A stretch of 64,000 nucleotides of DNA from Acetobacterium sp965140355 (GTDB taxonomy: Bacteria > Bacillota > Clostridia > Eubacteriales > Eubacteriaceae). The stretch's first letter is position 1. Each line of letters begins with the position of its first letter. Of this stretch, positions 61,997-64,000 are shown piece after piece. The translations under genes were made by a program, and so were the position numbers. The notes under the pieces are model-generated. The model searched no databases and was not told the origin of the DNA. It saw only the letters and a program-made list of their open reading frames with translations. The stretch is from assembly GCA_965140355.1 (NCBI GenBank), contig OZ223193.1:186001-250000 (forward strand). The letters are read 5' to 3'.

Positions 61997-62577
61997 CTAC
62001 CTCGTTCTTTGGATCAAAACTAATGTGGGTGGCAATTTCCGATTGAGGGTTTGGAAATGATGTGCTATCAATGGTTTTTCAAGTGTTTCAGCCCATTTAA
62101 TCACAGCCTCTGATTCTGCCAATCCCCCGGATGTCCAGAATATAAACAAACCGTGATCATTCCTCCCGGCGCCAATAATGTCACTGCTCCACTTAGTGCT
62201 TTCAGGGTCGTTTCGACATTAGTAACGAGCTTCTGATCGCCCCCCGGAAAATAACCAAGATTAAACATGACCGCTTTAACCGTGCACGCCTGGACAGCTT
62301 CTTGCTTTAGCACCTCTACGATCAAATCGTGACTCTTCTGAATGAAGGTTATCTTTCCTGAGCAGCCACTATCTTCGATCATCTTTTTTGTTTGTTTTAT
62401 CGCTGCCGTTTGAACATCAAAAGAAAACACCCGGCCAGTTGAGCCCACGCATTGCAGCAGAAATAAAGAATCCTGTCCTGTTCCCGCTGTCGCATCAACA
62501 ACGATATCACCGGGATTAATAACCGGTCTTAGAAAGTCCCAAGCTAATTGGGTAACACGCAATAATCTATTTGTCAC
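61997..62577 (-). pseudogene. YtqB-like class I SAM methyltransferase, frameshifted near the C-terminus
   Basis: The N-terminal three quarters is a clear rRNA/tRNA mnm-type methyltransferase (VVDATAGTGQDSLFLL, VMFNLGYFPGGD). The frame stops shortly after CLYSGHPG, at the C5 run 62124-62128 on the plus strand. Adding one C there restores a normal tail: LAESEAVIKWAETLEKP, then IAHHFQTLNRKLPPTL and LIQRTR, stopping at 61997. It is either a real frameshift or a homopolymer sequencing error. GTG 62577 with GCAGG upstream is the likely start; an upstream ATG at 62619 overlaps the preceding gene more. Homologues modify tRNA wobble uridine. Confidence 0.8.
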
Positions 62578-62965
62578 TGCAACCTGCACAGGGTTTGAAA
62601 AATTCTCCCGGAAAATCATGATGACTCAGCACACCACTTTGATCTTGAAATCCATGTTTTATAAAATATTCTGCAAATTCTGCCGGAGCATCGTGAACCG
62701 CGATCATTACACAACCCTCTTCTGCCATTTTAAATAACAGCGTTCGGATAATCCCGTCAAAAATAGCCATCGCCGGTTCTCCCTCACTCATCATTATGAT
62801 TTCATAAACATCAACCTTTTCTGCTCCATAAAAAAAACGAACAACACCTAAGATTTCTGAACTGACCGTGTCTTCTGCCACAATATATAAGTCCCGTTCT
62901 TTTTCTTTTTCTGGGAACAATGCTTTAATTTGACTAAACGCTCTTGGGAATCCTATTTTCACCAT
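62567..62965 (-). CDS. GNAT-like acetyltransferase family protein
   Basis: A 132-residue protein with a GNAT-like beta-alpha layout (AEDTVSSEILGVVRFFY, then a helix and AEYFIKHGFQDQSG near the end). The acetyl-CoA loop is not strongly canonical, so activity is uncertain. It overlaps the pseudouridine-synthase gene upstream and the methyltransferase downstream, so it belongs to the scpB-rluB-like operon. Confidence 0.6.
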   Translation of the reverse strand: MVKIGFPRAFSQIKALFPEKEKERDLYIVAEDTVSSEILGVVRFFYGAEKVDVYEIIMMSEGEPAMAIFDGIIRTLLFKMAEEGCVMIAVHDAPAEFAEYFIKHGFQDQSGVLSHHDFPGEFFKPCAGCSDK

Positions 62966-63671
62966 TACCGCTATCTCCTTTTAAATACTTAATTTCATCA
63001 TTCGTTAAATATCGCCAGTCACCGGGCTTTAAGTCGCCTAATGTCAGTTTTCCGATTGCTACCCGTTTTAAATCAATAATCGGACACCCCATTGCCATAC
63101 ACATTTTACGGATTTGTCTTTTTTTACCTTCATGAATCCGCATTTCCAAACGACTGCTATCACGATTTCTGGCCATTATTTTGATGTCTGCCGGAGCCGT
63201 CCGATAGTCTTCAATCGCCATTCCCTGTTTAAACATAGCGATACTTTTTTGGTCCGGACACCCCTTAACTAAACCGACATAAACCTTTTCAAATTCATGT
63301 TTGGGATGCGTCAAGTAAAAGGTCAAATCGCCATCATTTGTCAGCAACAGCAATCCTTCTGTCTCCATGTCCAAGCGCCCCACGGTGTACAGCCGTTCTT
63401 TAATCGGGACTAGATCCAACACCCGTTGTCGTCCATGGGTGTCTTCAGATGTCGATACGGCACCTTTGGGTTTATTAATCATAATATATATTTTTGAGTT
63501 TCTGGTTATCTTTTCCCCGGCAACAATAATTTCATCTTGTTCCGGATCAATTGGGAATCCAGGCTCTTTAATTAGTACCCCATTTACCTGAACCAAACCT
63601 TTTTCAATTATTTTTTCCGATTTTCGACGCGACGCAATACCACATTCAGCCATAAATTTTTGAATTCTCAC
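62934..63671 (-). CDS. rluB: pseudouridine synthase, RsuA/RluB family
   Basis: A 245-residue protein with an N-terminal S4 domain (MRIQKFMAECGIASRRKSEK) and the catalytic GRLDMETEGLLLLTNDG, whose Asp is the nucleophile. KRQIRKMCMAMG lies near the C-terminus. It converts a uridine of 23S rRNA to pseudouridine; RluB-type specificity is assumed from the scpB-rluB order. Its start overlaps the scpB stop. Confidence 0.93.
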   Translation of the reverse strand: MRIQKFMAECGIASRRKSEKIIEKGLVQVNGVLIKEPGFPIDPEQDEIIVAGEKITRNSKIYIMINKPKGAVSTSEDTHGRQRVLDLVPIKERLYTVGRLDMETEGLLLLTNDGDLTFYLTHPKHEFEKVYVGLVKGCPDQKSIAMFKQGMAIEDYRTAPADIKIMARNRDSSRLEMRIHEGKKRQIRKMCMAMGCPIIDLKRVAIGKLTLGDLKPGDWRYLTNDEIKYLKGDSGNGENRIPKSV

Positions 63672-64000
63672 GGTTTTACCTCTAAAATCTTTGCCTCACC
63701 AATCGTATTTTCCAACATCGTTGATAGCAATTCACTCGATGGCATGTCTTTAGCTTGTTCACCATCAAGTTTTTGCAGATCAAAATTTTCCTGTTTTCCC
63801 TGTGAAAATACTTCAAACTCGGGAATTTCTTTAAGGCTTGTAAAACCCATGGTTTTTAAAAACGCATTGGTCGTTTTATAAAGAATTGGCCGACCAGGTG
63901 CTTCCAGTCTTCCGCCGTCGCAAATCAAACCACGATCCAACAATCTTTGAATAGCACTACTTGAGCTCACGCCCCTTAGTTCCTCAACGCTTAGTCGGGT
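63668..64000 (-). CDS. scpB: segregation and condensation protein ScpB, C-terminal part
   Basis: The frame is open to the right edge, and the sequence just before the first Met reads TRLSVEELRGV, so the gene continues beyond the window. The visible part has LLDRGLICDGGRLEAPGRP and YKTTNAFLKTMGF, diagnostic of the second winged helix of ScpB. ScpB with ScpA and SMC organises chromosome segregation. It is followed directly by the rluB-type gene. Confidence 0.95.
   Translation of the reverse strand, partial: TRLSVEELRGVSSSSAIQRLLDRGLICDGGRLEAPGRPILYKTTNAFLKTMGFTSLKEIPEFEVFSQGKQENFDLQKLDGEQAKDMPSSELLSTMLENTIGEAKILEVKP

Overview
The window reads as a piece of chromosome from a low-GC, anaerobic, Gram-positive bacterium, most likely an acetogen close to Acetobacterium/Eubacteriaceae. 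This is inferred from the heavy investment in corrinoid and cobalt metabolism, the IspH-S1 fusion, the T-box in front of alaS, and Firmicutes gene order such as ireB-ruvX-yrzB-fur-rnj and mltG-trmR-trhP. Nearly all genes lie on the minus strand; the exceptions are a siroheme-reductase-like gene and a channel/CheY pair. Both window ends cut genes: a radical SAM protein on the left and scpB on the right.

Region 1 (1-16.3 kb) is corrinoid and cobalt metabolism under two cobalamin riboswitches, each followed by an intrinsic terminator. The riboswitch at about 12.1 kb governs btuC-, btuD- and cbiZ-like genes, a btuF-like lipoprotein, a CobN-like large chelatase subunit, ChlD- and ChlI-like AAA+ subunits and a radical SAM protein. 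The riboswitch at about 16.2 kb governs cobK/cbiJ, cbiQ, cbiO, cbiM and cbiN, i.e. a corrin-ring reductase plus an ECF cobalt importer. Together they take up and remodel corrinoids, import cobalt and probably insert metal into a tetrapyrrole.

Region 2 (16.5-31 kb) holds stress and housekeeping genes: a ferritin-like protein, MsrB, a YyaL-type protein, an ABC exporter pair, the siroheme reductase-like protein, a YtrA-type GntR regulator with its ABC transporter and a perfect palindromic operator, a YgjP-type metalloprotease, and sbcDC.

Region 3 (31-38.2 kb) is accessory and partly decayed. It has small 4-helix membrane proteins, a pentapeptide-repeat potassium-channel-like protein coupled to a CheY-like protein, an IS256-family transposase relic, an AgrD-like cyclic-peptide gene missed by ordinary ORF calling (apparent ATT start), a CPBP protease, a broken HlyD-like secretion gene and a LytTR response regulator. 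A promoter module of about 90 bp occurs twice here in the same orientation, once before agrD and once before the small membrane proteins. It is the best candidate for a previously undescribed LytTR-controlled peptide regulon.

Region 4 (38.3-64 kb) is mostly core genome: antiporter, tRNA wobble-uridine modification genes (trhP, trmR), mltG, ylbF-like, RNase J, Fur, a probable 6S-like RNA, yrzB, ruvX, an aldo/keto reductase, ireB, alaS with T-box, an rrf2-nifS-nifU Fe-S operon, ispH-rpsA, plsC, cmk, a flavoprotein, an RpiR regulator, a frameshifted ytqB-like methyltransferase, a GNAT-like protein, an RluB-type pseudouridine synthase and scpB.
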